A stretch of DNA of 64,000 nt from Gracilibacillus orientalis (lineage in GTDB: Bacteria > Bacillota > Bacilli > Bacillales > Amphibacillaceae), in contig NZ_FOTR01000008.1 of NCBI RefSeq assembly GCF_900114645.1, forward strand, positions 124,001 through 188,000, in the 5' to 3' direction. Shown piece by piece: positions 63,448 through 64,000 of the stretch (position 1 is the first letter of the stretch; each line of letters starts with the position of its first letter). Below the pieces are notes generated by a model that worked only from the letters and a program-made list of their open reading frames with translations, made no database searches and was not told the origin of the DNA. Both the position numbers and the translations under genes were made by a program.

Positions 63448-64000
63448 TTATTCCCCCTTTACCCCGCTAAGGGCTATGCTTTGAATAATGTATCGCTGTA
63501 GAAAAAGATACAATATTACTATTGGCAAAATACTAACTGTAGCAAGGGCCATAGTCAGACCACCGAGGCTTGTCCCATTTTCCAGAGAGAAACTGGCTAA
63601 ATATAATGGTACAGTTTGCAAATCCTGGTTATTAAGTACTACTAGCGGCCACATAAAGTCGTTCCAGCTCCAAATAAAAGCAAGAATAACCATGGTTGCT
63701 GCAATCGGTCCTGCTAAAGGTAGATAAACCTTGAAAAAGATTCGAAACTCTCCCGCCCCATCAATCTGGGCTGCTTCACGAAGGGTATTCGGAAGCTGAT
63801 CAAAAAATTGCTTACATAGAAAAATAAGCATCCCATTAATGATAGGAGGAAGGATTAGCGGCCAGAATGAGTTCAATAGATTCACACTGTTAAATAAGGT
63901 ATATAAAGGAATTAAACGTGGTTCCATAGGTATCATCAATGTACAAAGAACAATAATGAATAACAGTTTTTTTCCTTTAAACTTGCCTTTAGAAAAAGCA
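63448..64000 (-). CDS. Sugar ABC transporter permease, MalG-type (N-terminus beyond the window)
   Basis: The last 183 residues of a permease. The frame is open to the window edge (FSKGKFKGKKLLFIIVLCTL visible). A MIPMEPRLIPLYTLF segment precedes the EAA motif REAAQIDGAGEFRIFFKVYL, and ends at SGVKGE. The second permease and any ATPase lie outside. Confidence 0.92.
   Translation of the reverse strand, partial: AFSKGKFKGKKLLFIIVLCTLMIPMEPRLIPLYTLFNSVNLLNSFWPLILPPIINGMLIFLCKQFFDQLPNTLREAAQIDGAGEFRIFFKVYLPLAGPIAATMVILAFIWSWNDFMWPLVVLNNQDLQTVPLYLASFSLENGTSLGGLTMALATVSILPIVILYLFLQRYIIQSIALSGVKGE

Noticed and set aside
1-64000. CRISPR array, prophage, rRNA or tRNA genes
   Set aside because: No regularly spaced repeats, phage structural genes, or recognisable rRNA or cloverleaf sequences were seen; tRNA detection by eye is not exhaustive.

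Overview
The window is chromosomal DNA of a low-GC, endospore-forming Bacillota, most likely a moderately halophilic Bacillaceae of the Gracilibacillus/Virgibacillus/Oceanobacillus type. The evidence is a set of germinant-receptor genes, an OpuC-type osmoprotectant importer, strong AGGAGG-type ribosome binding sites with many TTG and GTG starts, CcpA-like cre boxes and a BirA-controlled biotin pair. I see no rRNA, tRNA, CRISPR array, prophage or complete insertion sequence. Decay is scattered through the window: catalase, gerC, a DUF3231 gene, a 6-phosphogluconate dehydrogenase gene and several smaller genes are relics.

Layout, 1-16 kb: a cut-off MFS carrier with its LacI regulator; a DUF817/SnoaL pair; two tandem esterases, one of which has lost its catalytic residues; a regulated block tetR-opuCA-CB-CC-CD-CocE hydrolase with palindromic operators before tetR and before opuCA; a structured leader with a 19-codon peptide ORF ahead of a CD3324/Mor-like DNA-binding protein; a FusB-type EF-G-binding protein; a BceAB-type peptide-resistance transporter; and a small membrane protein whose start codon lies in a 13-bp stem. 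Layout, 16-32 kb: an XRE-regulated small membrane cassette, a MITE-like inverted repeat, RNase H-like, LysE and APC transporter genes, then a germination island (gerB divergent from gerA-gerC-gerD-like, plus a second gerB), a spore-type SDR, and a deletion junction that fuses the 5' end of a catalase gene to the 3' end of another gerC.

Layout, 32-46 kb: two Na+/solute symporter operons (DUF4212 type and DUF485/ActP type), the second encoding a LytS/LytT-like two-component system and the first carrying a strong cre match; bioY-bioB behind a BirA operator; a chemoreceptor; and a gluconate locus with an RpiR regulator and gntP intact but the 6-phosphogluconate dehydrogenase destroyed. Layout, 46-64 kb: a carbohydrate region. 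A YesM/YesN-like sensor kinase and response regulator overlap a lone solute-binding lipoprotein with no permease, directly upstream of a levansucrase and a membrane-anchored GH32 fructanase. Then come a CurA-type reductase, a sugar-isomerase-like TIM barrel, an AraC regulator, a secreted PL9 pectate lyase with a FIMAH domain behind a perfect cre match, a 2-hydroxyacid dehydrogenase and the start of a sugar ABC importer.

The points most worth a second look are the interlocking leader RNA at 11.7 kb, the permease-less binding protein/kinase/regulator unit before the fructan genes, the TetR/OpuC/hydrolase unit, the paired active and inactive esterases, the start-codon hairpin at 15.7 kb, the catalase/gerC deletion fusion, and a germination permease that seems to start at ATT.
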